Positions 53,144-61,121 of a DNA stretch of 64,000 nucleotides are shown one piece after another (positions within the stretch are counted from its first letter, which is position 1; each line of letters starts with the position of its first letter). A program made the translations under genes and the position numbers. This DNA comes from Candidatus Chloroploca sp. Khr17 (GTDB lineage Bacteria > Chloroflexota > Chloroflexia > Chloroflexales > Chloroflexaceae): contig NZ_RYFF01000029.1 of the NCBI RefSeq assembly GCF_004138165.1, forward strand, positions 16,551 through 80,550. The letters run 5' to 3'. The notes beneath the pieces are model-generated. The model made no database searches, was not told the origin of the DNA, and saw only the letters and a program-made list of their open reading frames with translations.

Positions 53144-54121
53144 TTAGGTATCAAGTGGGCTACGCACCGCACCAGGTCCACGTTGCAGGACATGGGTGTA
53201 AATCATGGTCGTCTGCACATCGGCATGTCCAAGCAACTCCTGCACGGTGCGAATATCGTAGCCAGCTTCAAGCAAGTGGGTGGCGAAACTATGGCGGAAG
53301 GTGTGGCAGGTGACGCGTTTGGTCATCTGGAGTTGCTGCGCAGCGCGCCGCACCGCCTTCTGAAGCACACTCTCGTCGAGGTGATGGCGTCTGATCGTTC
53401 CCGAACGTGGGTCTGTTGAGCGTTGGGACGCAGGAAAGAGGTACTGCCAACCAAGTTCGCGTGCTGCATTGGGCAATTTGCGGTCAAGCGCAAAGGGTAA
53501 CTCGACTTCACCAAAGCCTTCGCGCACATCCCGTTGATGAATACTCTGGACGTGCGTGATTTGCGTTCGCAGCGCTGCATGGAGTTGATCAGGGAGCAAT
53601 GTCGCGCGATCTTTGGCCCCTTTGCCTTGGCGCACAATCAACTGACGCTGATCGAAGTCAAGATCTTTGACCCGTAAGCGGAGACACTCGAGCAGCCGCA
53701 AACCACTGCCATACAGGAGGCTCGCCATCAAGTGCTGCTTGCCAGACAAAGTGGCGAGGACGGCCCGTGCCTCCTCACGACTCAGTACCGTGGGGAGATA
53801 GGTGGGACGTTTTGCGTAGGTAATCCTCAGATCCTCGCTCAGTGGTTGCAGCAACACCTCGCGATAGAGGAAAAGCAACGCACTCAGGGCTTGGTTCTGA
53901 GTCGAAGCCGCGACCTCACTTTCCACGGCAAGATGGGTAAGAAACGCGCTCACTTCAGTGGCCCCCAGTTCGCGGGGATGGCGCGTCCCATGAAAGAGGA
54001 TGAAGCGACGAATCCATCCAACATAGGCTTCTTCGGTGCGGAGCGCGTAGTGTTTGCGACGCAATGCAGCCCGCACCTGATCAAGGAGTTTGGGGGGATG
54101 GGGTGATTCGGACATGCCCAT
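53144..54121 (-). CDS. integron-type integrase (IntI family tyrosine recombinase)
   Basis: 325 residues. N-terminal SAM-like domain ([20 protein letters not shown]). Catalytic residues of a tyrosine recombinase are visible: Arg142 ([13 protein letters not shown]), His273-x-x-Arg276 ([18 protein letters not shown]), His299 ([10 protein letters not shown]), Tyr308 (MIYTHV). The extra segment specific to IntI between core motifs is present ([20 protein letters not shown], in parts, near 232-251). The C-terminus [11 protein letters not shown] is the integron signature. IntI recombines attI and folded single-stranded attC sites to capture cassettes. The gene is divergent from the following toxin/GNAT/TA genes, which is the standard integron layout. 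ATG 54115 is also possible. Confidence 0.95.
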   Translation of the reverse strand: MGMSESPHPPKLLDQVRAALRRKHYALRTEEAYVGWIRRFILFHGTRHPRELGATEVSAFLTHLAVESEVAASTQNQALSALLFLYREVLLQPLSEDLRITYAKRPTYLPTVLSREEARAVLATLSGKQHLMASLLYGSGLRLLECLRLRVKDLDFDQRQLIVRQGKGAKDRATLLPDQLHAALRTQITHVQSIHQRDVREGFGEVELPFALDRKLPNAARELGWQYLFPASQRSTDPRSGTIRRHHLDESVLQKAVRRAAQQLQMTKRVTCHTFRHSFATHLLEAGYDIRTVQELLGHADVQTTMIYTHVLQRGPGAVRSPLDT

Positions 54122-54464
54122 TGACTTTCAGTATTCAAGAAGTTGTCATGATCTCTACCGTCTGAATGGCGTAAAGGATACGGGTGATAACGCCAGATCA
54201 TATGATGATAGGGTCGCGCCTGACAGAAGACGGACATAGACGGCAAATCCGCCGCGTAGCACGGGTAGGGCAGGTATAGATGGCAAAAGTGCCGTGTAGC
54301 ACAGGTACGGCAGGTATAGATGGCAATAGCGCCATGTAGCACGATAGAAGACTAGCAGGGACGGCAAACTCGCAGCATAGTATGTTAAAATACAGCCATA
54401 GGTGGTCGGATCGCCGTGTAGTGTAGGCATAGGTGGACGAATCGCCGTCTATTTCATGTTGGGC
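54122..54464 (+). other. candidate attI region with degenerate ~40-bp direct repeats
   Basis: Upstream of intI, five to six imperfect copies of a unit such as gtatagatggcaaaagtgccgtgtagcac occur between about 54235 and 54455. They have variants cataggtggtcggatcgccg and catgtagcacg. GTTGGGC at 54458-54464 fits the attI crossover consensus GTTRGGC and is followed by the first cassette. In known integrons direct repeats next to the crossover bind IntI. A true attI is inferred from position and motif, not proven. Confidence 0.55.
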
Positions 54465-54691
54465 GGCCCGCAACCCGTAACGCCCTTCCATGGTAAACAG
54501 CTATTGAGGGTATGGTTCATGAGTCGTTCCGCATACGGCTCGGTGCTGACAACGTGTATGAGGTTATCATAAACCATATACACTCCATCCGGAAATACCT
54601 TACCCTAGAAATAAAATATCAGGATAAGAGTAAACAATATACCCTCTTCGCGCACTCCCTGAGGCTGGACGCGCCGTAGTGTGCTCGGCTC

Positions 54692-54702
54692 TATGGTATA
54701 CT
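54692..54702 (+). promoter_or_regulatory. candidate promoter -10 (tatggtatact) of cassette 1
   Basis: tatggtatact, an extended -10 element, lies 14 nt before the first candidate start of the toxin gene. The same shape, tatggtataat at 56497 and tatggtacaat at 57479, precedes two other cassettes. No good -35 was found for this one. Confidence 0.5.
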
Positions 54703-54715
54703 TTCGTTGGCGACC

Positions 54716-55033
54716 ATGCATGCGAAGGTACGACCTGTGGCATACTCTATCGAGTACACGGATAGCGCGATCGAAGATATCGCCTATTTTACCAAATACG
54801 AACGGGGATTGATCGTCACCGCGATTGAAACGCAACTCACCCACGAACCGCTCCGCGAGGTGCGGAATCGGAAGCCAATGGAACCCAATGCGCTGGCCCG
54901 CTGGGAAGTCCGTGTCGGGAAGTACCGGATCTTCTATGATGTGGAAGTCAGTGACCGTGTGGTTCTGGTCAAAGCGGTGGGCTGGAAAGAGCATCATCGG
55001 CTCTACATTCGTGGCAAGGAGTATATCTTATGA
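54716..55033 (+). CDS. RelE/ParE-family toxin (integron cassette 1)
   Basis: 105 residues. It shows the RelE/ParE pattern: YSIEYTDSAIEDIAYFTKYE, RKPMEPNALARWEVRVGKYRIFYDV (in parts) and VVLVKAVGWKEHHRLYIRGKEYIL at the end. The LARWEVRVGKYRIFYDV stretch holds the Arg-rich RelE core. The upstream frame is open to a TTG nine bases earlier. The ATG at 54716 and a GTG at 54735 (with GAAGG before it) are the main candidates. It overlaps the antitoxin gene by ATGA, toxin first. Toxin-antitoxin pairs are common in chromosomal integrons, where they stabilise the array. Confidence 0.82.
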   Translation: MHAKVRPVAYSIEYTDSAIEDIAYFTKYERGLIVTAIETQLTHEPLREVRNRKPMEPNALARWEVRVGKYRIFYDVEVSDRVVLVKAVGWKEHHRLYIRGKEYIL

Positions 55034-55302
55034 AAACCGTAGACCTTACGCGTGTCGTCGATGCGGTGGAAGAACTGCTCGATCTTGCAACTGACGATGG
55101 TGTCTTGCTTCGACTGCCCAATGGGAAAGTCTTTTTGCTTCGCTCAGTAGTGGAAGACGATGAGGAGCATGACGATTTCGCCGATGAAATTGCGCGAACA
55201 CGCCAGAATAGTGCGCTGATGGCGTTGCTTGAGGCACGGTCGCAGGAGCAGGCACGCATCCCGGCGGAAGAAGCACGGCGTCGCCTTGGATTAGATACCT
55301 AA
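55030..55302 (+). CDS. antitoxin partner of the RelE-like toxin
   Basis: 90 residues, acidic middle (SVVEDDEEHDDFADEI) and helical C-terminus (EARSQEQARIPAEEARRRLGL). The start of the gene is shared with the toxin stop by ATGA. The family is not named with certainty, but the order and overlap with a RelE-like toxin identify it as its cognate antitoxin. The region 55303-55525 after it is AT-rich and without a gene. Confidence 0.75.
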   Translation: MKTVDLTRVVDAVEELLDLATDDGVLLRLPNGKVFLLRSVVEDDEEHDDFADEIARTRQNSALMALLEARSQEQARIPAEEARRRLGLDT

Positions 55303-55525
55303 ACGATCGAAGGCATATACAAAAATATATATTATTTTAGCATATAAAACAGATTAAAGTGTTAGTAAGTAAAGCTGCATATCGTCGATCATTGTGGTAA
55401 TTATCGTCAACCGCACGGGTACGATTCCGCGCCATAATCGTTGCGGGGAGCGATCAATCATTGACAGTAAACACAAATATATGCCGTTGTTCTGCGGTAA
55501 ATGCGCCTCTGGTGTCAGTCCGCCT

Positions 55526-55658
55526 GCCCAACAACGGCTCGCAGGTGACGCCGCTGGCGCGTCCCGTAACCTGGCGTTTTTTTACAAAGCCGTCGTATGC
55601 CGTCAGCCGTGCCCACTATCGAACCTGCCAGCGGCGCACCTGAAGCCCGGCGTTGGGC
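55526..55658 (+). other. attC site 1 (integron recombination site)
   Basis: R'' box GCCCAAC at 55526-55532 and R' box GTTGGGC at 55652-55658 flank an imperfect palindrome. The left CAGGTGACGCCGCTGGC pairs with the right GCCAGCGGCGCACCTG. The unpaired A in GTGACG is an extrahelical base as expected for a folded attC. It lies after the cassette 1 TA pair. Confidence 0.85.
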
Positions 55659-55689
55659 GTCGCAATACACACTCTGCGCAGTTCCACCA

Positions 55690-56178
55690 ATGAATGAATC
55701 CACCATCAAATTTCGCAAAGCAATCCGGACCGACTTGGAGCGCATTGTTCAGCTTCTCGCCGACGATCCACTAGGAAGCCAGAGGGAAGTACTGTCCACT
55801 CCCCTCGCGCGCAGCTATGTGCAAGCGTTCGAGGCTATCGCCGAAGACGAGAACAATGAGCTGGTTGTGGCCCAGCAAGGGGCGACGATCATTGGCGTTC
55901 TACAGCTTACGTTTATCCCATACCTCACTCACCAAGGCTCATGGCGCGCACTCATCGAAGGCGTCCGAGTGGCCGCCGAGGCCAGGTCTGCCGGGGTTGG
56001 AAGACAACTCTTCACTTGGGCTATCAGACGTGCAAGCGAACGCGGTTGCCGTATGGTCCAACTCACCTCAGACAAGTCCCGCCCCGACGCCATTCGCTTC
56101 TATGAATCTCTTGGCTTTGTGGCCTCGCACGAAGGAATGAAACTCCAGCTTGCACATGGCTCCGTCAGCGACGCCTAA
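55690..56178 (+). CDS. GNAT-family N-acetyltransferase (integron cassette 2)
   Basis: 162 residues. GNAT motif A is clear: GVRVAAEARSAGVGRQLFTW (acetyl-CoA pyrophosphate loop in AARSAGVGRQL style), then MVQLTSDKSRPDAIRFYESLGF. The stop codon TAA lies within the R'' box of attC 2, a hallmark of integron cassettes. Substrate unknown. The frame is open 31 codons further upstream, but that stretch lies within attC 1, so ATG 55690 is taken. Confidence 0.9.
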   Translation: MNESTIKFRKAIRTDLERIVQLLADDPLGSQREVLSTPLARSYVQAFEAIAEDENNELVVAQQGATIIGVLQLTFIPYLTHQGSWRALIEGVRVAAEARSAGVGRQLFTWAIRRASERGCRMVQLTSDKSRPDAIRFYESLGFVASHEGMKLQLAHGSVSDA

Positions 56179-56267
56179 CCACTCGCTCAAGCGGAGCGCC
56201 AACGGCAGGCCACCAGGCCCGGGCTGGTGGCCTGCCGTTGGCGCTCCGCTTAGCTCGAACGTTAGGC
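56173..56267 (+). other. attC site 2
   Basis: R'' GCCTAAC at 56173-56179 overlaps the GNAT stop codon. R' GTTAGGC is at 56261-56267. Between them a 27-bp stem (aagcggagcgccaacggcag and further bases, and its complement) meets at ggcccgggc. This is the most perfect attC in the window and the most palindromic. Confidence 0.9.
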
Positions 56268-56496
56268 AGCAGGAGCAAACCTGATTGCTTGTGCTAGTAA
56301 ACTCGAAATGCCCCGCTAAATCACTGCAGTTCTTATGTATATCACCTATCAAAAAACTACTACATAATACATGGTTAATTATGTGCGATTATCAATAAAA
56401 CGAGACCAACAAAAAAATATTAACATCTACTGCCTCTTTTTGCCGTCAGGATAGACAACACCCAGAATAGGTGTAGGCCTTTCACCTAGACCCCCT

Positions 56497-56507
56497 TATG
56501 GTATAAT
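56497..56507 (+). promoter_or_regulatory. candidate promoter -10 (tatggtataat) of cassette 3
   Basis: tatggtataat lies about 40 nt before the ATG at 56546, with ttcacc about 15 nt upstream as a weak -35. It resembles the elements before cassettes 1 and 4, suggesting that cassettes here carry their own promoters. Confidence 0.6.
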
Positions 56508-56545
56508 GGCATCGTGTTTTTCGGAGTTACACAATACGCCATCCA

Positions 56546-56779
56546 ATGCATTTTGATATTATTAGTGAAATACAAAATATCGAGACAATCGCCACCAATA
56601 CAGGCATTCGCGAAGTAGAAAGGCTACGAAAAGTCTACGGCAAAGCCAAGTGGCGAAAGAAAAAAGGCATTGCGACTATTGCTCTTGCAGACGGAACAAC
56701 GCATCAAGCAGAACTTCATTGGTATGAAGCAACCGGTTTTGGTCGGAAGGAAGTCAAGATCAAGTATCTACTTGATTAA
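56546..56779 (+). CDS. small protein of integron cassette 3, function unknown
   Basis: 77 residues. MHFDIISEIQNIETIATN, then a basic patch RLRKVYGKAKWRKKKGIATI, and a C-terminus ALADGTTHQAELHWYEATGF and KEVKIKYLLD. The last part looks like a small beta-barrel. It precedes by 11 nt another 77-residue gene, and the two-gene cassette resembles a TA layout, but neither is a named toxin. The ATG is the first codon of the frame. Confidence 0.7.
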   Translation: MHFDIISEIQNIETIATNTGIREVERLRKVYGKAKWRKKKGIATIALADGTTHQAELHWYEATGFGRKEVKIKYLLD

Positions 56780-56790
56780 AGAGGAGTCAT

Positions 56791-57024
56791 ATGCAAGTAC
56801 AACAACCAGACACCACATTCGTCATTTGCATTAATAATGCAGATTATTCGGCTGCGCTTGAGTGCAGGAAGATTTATCAGGTCATCTCGGATGACACCGC
56901 AGCAACGCATGGATTATTGCGGGTAATTGACGAGTCTGGTGAAGATTATTTATATCCAACGACACACTTTATCCCGGTCAGTTTCCCTCCAAGCATTCAA
57001 GATGCGATCCTGCGCGCGGCATAG
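56791..57024 (+). CDS. small protein of integron cassette 3, downstream partner
   Basis: 77 residues. It has FVICINNADYSAALECRKIYQVI, then TAATHGLLRVIDESGEDYLYPTTHFIPV and a helical end PPSIQDAILRAA. The central part resembles a compact beta domain; the family is common in many bacteria but unnamed to me. GAGGAG lies about 7 nt before ATG 56791. It may be the partner of the preceding gene. Confidence 0.7.
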   Translation: MQVQQPDTTFVICINNADYSAALECRKIYQVISDDTAATHGLLRVIDESGEDYLYPTTHFIPVSFPPSIQDAILRAA

Positions 57025-57113
57025 CAGCACAATTCGCAGCGCAAATATCTGAAAACAGATCAGAATATATTTCTTACTAAGATAGCAAATCCCGATATAT
57101 TCGCAAATCTGCT

Positions 57114-57354
57114 GCCTAACACCGCTGTGCACCTGACGCCGCTGGCGCGGCCTTAACCTGGGCTCGTTTTACCCACAAACTACGGCTACCTATAACCGAT
57201 CTCGACGGCGCCGCACTTCTCCTGCGTCGTCCTGGCGCTCCTGGTGACATTCGATTTATCGGGCGGTAGCCGCAGTTTGCTGGCGCTTGTCGCTCAACAC
57301 GCCAGTGCCGCTTCACACGCCCGCCAGCGGCGCACCTAACGCTTCCCGTTGGGC
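57114..57354 (+). other. attC site 3 (long)
   Basis: R'' GCCTAAC at 57114-57120 and R' GTTGGGC at 57348-57354. The central stem pairs CGCCGCTGGCG (left) with CGCCAGCGGCG (right). The left flank reads CACCTGA where attC 1 reads CAGGTGA. The 241-bp length is at the long end for attC sites. Confidence 0.75.
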
Positions 57355-57478
57355 GGCAACCTCAGCCCTCCATGCCCTCGCCAGGCAGTTCGGTACCGTG
57401 TTGGGCAGCCTAAGTACCGCCGCCACGTATGCGATGGCCAGAACCGTTCAGCCTTCGATGGCTCCTATCATCGCGGCG

Positions 57479-57489
57479 TATGGTACAAT
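57479..57489 (+). promoter_or_regulatory. candidate promoter -10 (tatggtacaat) of cassette 4
   Basis: tatggtacaat is at the start of the cassette after attC 3, before gcggaggaatataaggaggcgg, which contains two Shine-Dalgarno-like sequences. The open frame that follows (to 57633) has no ATG and only a possible TTG; it may be a truncated gene. Confidence 0.45.
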
Positions 57490-57629
57490 GATACCCTACA
57501 GGCGGAGGAATATAAGGAGGCGGAAACAGGTTTGGTCAGTTTGCGTTTAAGCCTTCCTGATGCGGTAGATCTCCACACCAGGCAAAACGACCAAACCGCT
57601 CTCCGGTACCGCTCCAAGGAGCGCGTTCA

Positions 57630-57812
57630 ATGAACATCCCATCGATCATTCACCTCCTGCTCATCGGTCTCGGGGTCGCTATTGCCGTCATGGGGACACT
57701 TGGGATGTTTGGTTTTGGTCCTGGAGAGAGTATTATCGTCCTTGGCGTGCTTGCACTTGTAGATGATGGATTGAGGCGAGCATATTCAGCGAAGCATCAT
57801 ACGTTACGATGA
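57630..57812 (+). CDS. 60-aa membrane protein in integron cassette 4
   Basis: Almost entirely hydrophobic: MNIPSIIHLLLIGLGVAIAVM and then MFGFGPGESIIVLGVLAL, so two short membrane helices, ending basic. AAGGAG lies 8 nt before the ATG. Its start overlaps by ATGA the stop of an open frame from upstream that has no clear start. Function unknown; small enough that it could be chance. Confidence 0.5.
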   Translation: MNIPSIIHLLLIGLGVAIAVMGTLGMFGFGPGESIIVLGVLALVDDGLRRAYSAKHHTLR

Positions 57813-57861
57813 ATATGCTCGGATGGAGCATCATGGCTACCATACAGAAAGGATAATAACA

Positions 57862-58098
57862 ATGAATAATAGACTTATCACCGCAGATCCAGCAATGATG
57901 ATGGGAAAGCCGATTATAACCGGGACTCGTATTACGGTGGAATCGCTTCTGGATCGTTTTGCGGCGGGCGAGACGATCGACCAGATGCTGGAAGCTCATC
58001 CCCGCCTGACCAAAGAAGCGATCTTTGCCGCCTTTGCTTTTGCGGCGGACACGCTTCGCTCGGATATCATCTATCCTATCACGGATAAAGCGGCATGA
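57862..58098 (+). CDS. DUF433 antitoxin
   Basis: 78 residues with the DUF433 winged-helix pattern: ITADPAMMMGKPIITGTRITVESLLDRFAAGE, then MLEAHPRLTKEAIFAAFAFAAD (each in part). ATG 57862 has AAAGGA 9 nt upstream. It overlaps the DUF5615 gene by ATGA, the known arrangement of this TA-like pair. A decayed second copy of the pair is at 63057-63262. Confidence 0.88.
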   Translation: MNNRLITADPAMMMGKPIITGTRITVESLLDRFAAGETIDQMLEAHPRLTKEAIFAAFAFAADTLRSDIIYPITDKAA

Positions 58099-58451
58099 AT
58101 CTGCTGGCTGACGAGGGGATTGACAAGCCCATTGTGGACCGCCTGCGGCAAGATGGTCATATGGTCGTGTATATTGCCGAGGAATCGCCAGGTATCACGG
58201 ACGAGGTGATCCTGGCGTTGGCGAACCAGCAAGACGCCATCCTGGCCACACGCGATAAAGACTTTGGCGAATTGGTGTATCGGCTGAATCAGGTCACACA
58301 GGGCGTGATTTTCGTTCGGTTAGACGGATTGCATCCTGATACCAAAGCAACAATCGTATCAGCTGCCATCACGGCACACGGGGCTGAGATGATCGGCGCA
58401 TTTACGGTGATTAGTCCAGGCAATATCCGAATACGCAAGCGATCGGATTAG
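58095..58451 (+). CDS. DUF5615 PIN-like toxin
   Basis: 118 residues. PIN-like features are MNLLADEGIDKPIVDRLRQDGH, DEVILALANQQDAILATRDKDFGELV (in parts; the acidic residues are typical metal ligands) and VIFVRLDGLHP. The neighbouring DUF433 gene makes a VapBC-like pair, and the toxin is probably an RNase. It is the last intact gene before the interrupted attC 4. Confidence 0.88.
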   Translation: MNLLADEGIDKPIVDRLRQDGHMVVYIAEESPGITDEVILALANQQDAILATRDKDFGELVYRLNQVTQGVIFVRLDGLHPDTKATIVSAAITAHGAEMIGAFTVISPGNIRIRKRSD

Positions 58452-58621
58452 GATGGCAAGATGATGGTGCGTACAGTCCGGAAGATTCGCATCCTCAAAG
58501 GCCCGTCGCTACGAAGACATAATCGGCTGGCGATCGGCAATCAGCGCATCAGCACGCCCCAAAGCCGATCCTCATCCGTCAACCAGCCGCCCAACATCGC
58601 ATGCACCTGACGCCGCTGGCG

Positions 58622-60643
58622 TTACATTGAGTTGACCAATTCGGTTACACGCCCGTCGGTTACACGCCCGTCGGTTACACGCCCGTCGGTTACACGCCCG
58701 TCGGTTACACGCCCGTCGGTTACACGCCCGTCGGTTACCCGGGCGGTCTGTTGTTCCATCGCCGTGCGGTACTGCTGTTCCAGTGTGCTGTCAGCCAGAT
58801 GGGCATAGATCAAGGTCGTATCGAGACTGGCGTGCCCCATCAACCCACGCAGTCCTTCCAGGCTCATCCCGTGGTTGAGCAACTGGGTGGCGTAGGTGTG
58901 GCGCAAGCGATGGGGGGAGACTCCTGCCACGCCGGCGGCTTGACCCAACGCCCGGATGCGCGCCCATGCCTGGGCATCACCGAGCGGGAGCCCCGCCCGG
59001 CTCAGCACCAGATCGCCGGCAGCGTGGGGCACGGTAGGCAGATAGCGCAGCAGGGCGCTCAGCGCCGGCTCACTCAGGTAGACTACCCGATCGCGGCGCC
59101 CCTTGCCCTCGCGCACGCGCACCCGGCGCGCGCTCAGATCCAGATCTTGCACCTGCAGGTCGAGCGCTTCGCTGATCCGCAGCCCAGCGTGGCACAGAAG
59201 GTAATAGAGCGCCTGATCCAGCAGTGTGGCGGCGTCCGGGTTTGCGCTGGCCTGCTCGGCCAGCCGGGTCTCGATCACGACCACCTCGGCGGGGGTGAGG
59301 TGGCGGGGCAGCGGCTCGGGCAGGGCCAGGGCCGGACGCAGCGGGAGGCTGCTGACCTCGTCGCGCTCGGCCAGATACCGCAGCACTTCATAGACCCGAT
59401 CCAGCAGCGTTTTAACCGACTTCGCTCGGAGACCGCGGGCCAGTTCGGCCTCCTGAAAGGCCGCAATGTCGCGCGTGCTCAGCTCGGCCCAGCTCGTCAG
59501 GGGCCGGTGGGCCAGCTGCCACACCCAAAAGACCCGCAACTCGCGCAGCCGTTGGATGGAGTGCTCGCGGCGCTGGCTCGGCTTCCAGCAGCCCTGCTGG
59601 TGGTGCAACCACGCCAGCGTGCCCTGCCGAATCGCCGCAGGCGCCTCGGGCAGCCAGTCGCTGCCATCGGGCAGCGCGAGCGCGGGGCGGGTAACCGTCG
59701 CCGGGCCGGGCTCCGGAAGGAAGGCGGACAGATCCGGCGGTGGGAGGCTGGGCGGAACCGGTGCCGGCTGCTGGGCCATGGCCGCTTCGTAGCTGCGGCG
59801 CACCTGAGGGTCGGCCCCATCGATGTAGCGCTGGGTGGTCTGGATGTGCGCGTGGCCGAGCAAGCGGCTCAGCGCCAACACAGGCATCTCGCCTTCGGCC
59901 ATCCAGCGCCCATAGGTGTGGCGTAGGCGATGGCACGTGACCGCGACACCACACTGCTGGGCATAGTGGGTCACCCGCTCCTCGATCCCGGCCACACTCA
60001 GGGGACGGCCAAAGCGATTGCGGAACAGGGGCGCGTCGGGCGGGACGGGCGGAGCGGTCTGGAGGAAAGCGCGCAGGGACTGCGCATGGGTTGGGGTCAG
60101 ATAGACGAGGCGCTCCTTGCGGCCCTTGCCAAGGACGCGCAGACGGATGAGGTCCTGAGAGTCGTCGGGGAGGGTGAGGTCGATCGAGCGGAGACTGGCG
60201 ACCTCGCCAACGCGCAGGCCAGCGTAGAGCATGAGGCAGACCATGGCCTGGTCACGCAGGGTGGCGAGCACGGCAAGGAAGGCGGCGACCTCCTGGTCGG
60301 AGAGGTCGCGGGGCAAGAGCTGGGGCTGGCGCCCGGCGTGGCGGCGCATACAGACGGGATTGAGGCGCTGGGGCTCGCCGAGTTCGTCGGCGAGGAAGGC
60401 AAAGAAGGTGGTGAGGGAGGCGGCCCGACGTTTCACGGTGGCCGGGGCACAGCCGCGCGCACGCTCGGCATCGACAAAGGTATCGATATCGGCCCGCGTA
60501 ACGCTTGCCAACGGCTTGGGCTGGGCGCGGATAAAGATCTGAAGATCACTCACATAATGCTTGGTCGTAGCTCGGTCAGGAAAGCGCCGCGTCAGATAGG
60601 CGGCAAAGGCGGTGATCCAATCGGCATTGGTTCGATTCTCCAT
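58622..60643 (-). CDS. tandem double tyrosine recombinase (673 aa)
   Basis: Two complete phage-integrase units in one chain. Unit 1 (about 1-285): SAM-like N-domain, Arg144 (AGLRVGEVASLR), His238-x-x-Arg241 (CHRLRHTYGRWM), His264 (LLGHAHIQTT), Tyr273 (RYIDG). Unit 2 (about 340-630): Arg489 (AGLRISEALDL), His578-x-x-Arg581 (PHRLRHTYATQLLNHG), His604 (LMGHASLDTT), Tyr613 (IYAHL). Both catalytic sets are complete. The C-terminus is six RVTDG repeats, then RVTELVNSM. The ATG at 60643 has AGGAGG 6 nt upstream. Likely the mobility enzyme of the surrounding inverted-repeat element. Fusion rather than two genes is the unusual feature. Confidence 0.88.
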   Translation of the reverse strand: MENRTNADWITAFAAYLTRRFPDRATTKHYVSDLQIFIRAQPKPLASVTRADIDTFVDAERARGCAPATVKRRAASLTTFFAFLADELGEPQRLNPVCMRRHAGRQPQLLPRDLSDQEVAAFLAVLATLRDQAMVCLMLYAGLRVGEVASLRSIDLTLPDDSQDLIRLRVLGKGRKERLVYLTPTHAQSLRAFLQTAPPVPPDAPLFRNRFGRPLSVAGIEERVTHYAQQCGVAVTCHRLRHTYGRWMAEGEMPVLALSRLLGHAHIQTTQRYIDGADPQVRRSYEAAMAQQPAPVPPSLPPPDLSAFLPEPGPATVTRPALALPDGSDWLPEAPAAIRQGTLAWLHHQQGCWKPSQRREHSIQRLRELRVFWVWQLAHRPLTSWAELSTRDIAAFQEAELARGLRAKSVKTLLDRVYEVLRYLAERDEVSSLPLRPALALPEPLPRHLTPAEVVVIETRLAEQASANPDAATLLDQALYYLLCHAGLRISEALDLQVQDLDLSARRVRVREGKGRRDRVVYLSEPALSALLRYLPTVPHAAGDLVLSRAGLPLGDAQAWARIRALGQAAGVAGVSPHRLRHTYATQLLNHGMSLEGLRGLMGHASLDTTLIYAHLADSTLEQQYRTAMEQQTARVTDGRVTDGRVTDGRVTDGRVTDGRVTDGRVTELVNSM
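58639..58742. repeat. 15-bp tandem repeat (cggttacacgcccgt), about 7 copies
   Basis: Near-perfect in-frame repeats at the 3' end of the recombinase gene encode VTDGR units. They sit directly inside the left inverted repeat, where they might bind the recombinase. Confidence 0.9.
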
Positions 60644-60922
60644 GGCTGACCTCCTTGCTGATGCGTTCAGTATAGCACGGGTACGGTCAACTTAATGTAA
60701 CCTGCGCGGCCCGAAACCTGGGCGCGACTTTTTCCGCTTGCCAGCGTCCCCAGCCTCGTCTCGCTCCACATGCCACCAGCGGCGCCTGATGCATGGTCGT
60801 TGAACGAAGCGCTCTGCGCAGGGGGCTGCGGTCGGCGTGATCGGCTTTCCCTGCTTGCCCATGCTGCGCTGATCGCGCACCATTCCTTCTATCGGTACTC
60901 GTCGTCCGAGAGGAGGTGTGCG

Positions 60923-61072
60923 ATGACCCTGTTACGCCAGCAGATGACCGAAGCCATGCAGGTGCGCGGGCTGGCCGAGCGCACCCAGGAGTCCTCCCTC
61001 GGCGCGATCCAACTCCTGGCCCGCCACGACGGCAGTTTGCCTGATCAGCCAGGGTTACGCCAGCAAATTTGA
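60923..61072 (+). pseudogene. truncated tyrosine-recombinase N-terminal domain
   Basis: 49 residues (MTLLRQQMTEAMQVRGLAERTQESSLGAIQ in parts) look like the SAM-like N-terminal domain of site-specific integrases that accompany IS91-type elements, and then stop. GAGGAGG lies at 60911-60917, upstream of ATG 60923. The rest of such a gene is missing, so it is a remnant. Confidence 0.65.
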
Positions 61073-61121
61073 GAAAATCTTGGCGGGAAAGAGTGCGTTT
61101 CAGCGTCTAATCCATGATTCC

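Larger units (their letters stand above)
58621..60701. mobile_element. 2,081-bp element with 17-bp terminal inverted repeats, inserted in an attC site
   Basis: Left end gttacattgagttgacc (58621-58637), right end ggtcaacttaatgtaac (60685-60701): exact inverse except one base. It holds one gene, the double tyrosine recombinase, plus a 15-bp tandem repeat. The stop codon of the gene is inside the left end. No clear target-site duplication was found (left flank ctggc, right flank ctgcg). I know no described element of this type, but I have not been able to search. Confidence 0.75.
58589..60804 (+). other. attC site 4, split by the inserted recombinase element
   Basis: Left half: R'' GCCCAAC at 58589-58595, then atcgcatgcacctgacgccgctggc. 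Right half: ccaccagcggcgcctgatgcatggtc and R' GTTGAAC at 60798-60804. The halves pair with each other and with the other attC cores. The left half ends exactly at the insertion, while attC 3 continues ctggcgcggccttaacctgggc, the same as the right flank ctgcgcggcccgaaacctgggc. Confidence 0.8.

Noticed and set aside
54235..54455. Possible CRISPR array
   Set aside because: The repeats are degenerate, adjoin each other with no unique spacers of constant length, and no cas gene is near. An attI-linked repeat set fits better.
57349..57633. 94-codon open frame at the start of cassette 4
   Set aside because: Its first part lies in attC 3 and the promoter; only a TTG is available afterwards. Possible remnant but not supported as a gene.
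58621..60701. Ordinary integron cassette encoding a recombinase
   Set aside because: It has inverted-repeat ends, lies within an attC and not between two, and is opposite in orientation to the cassettes.
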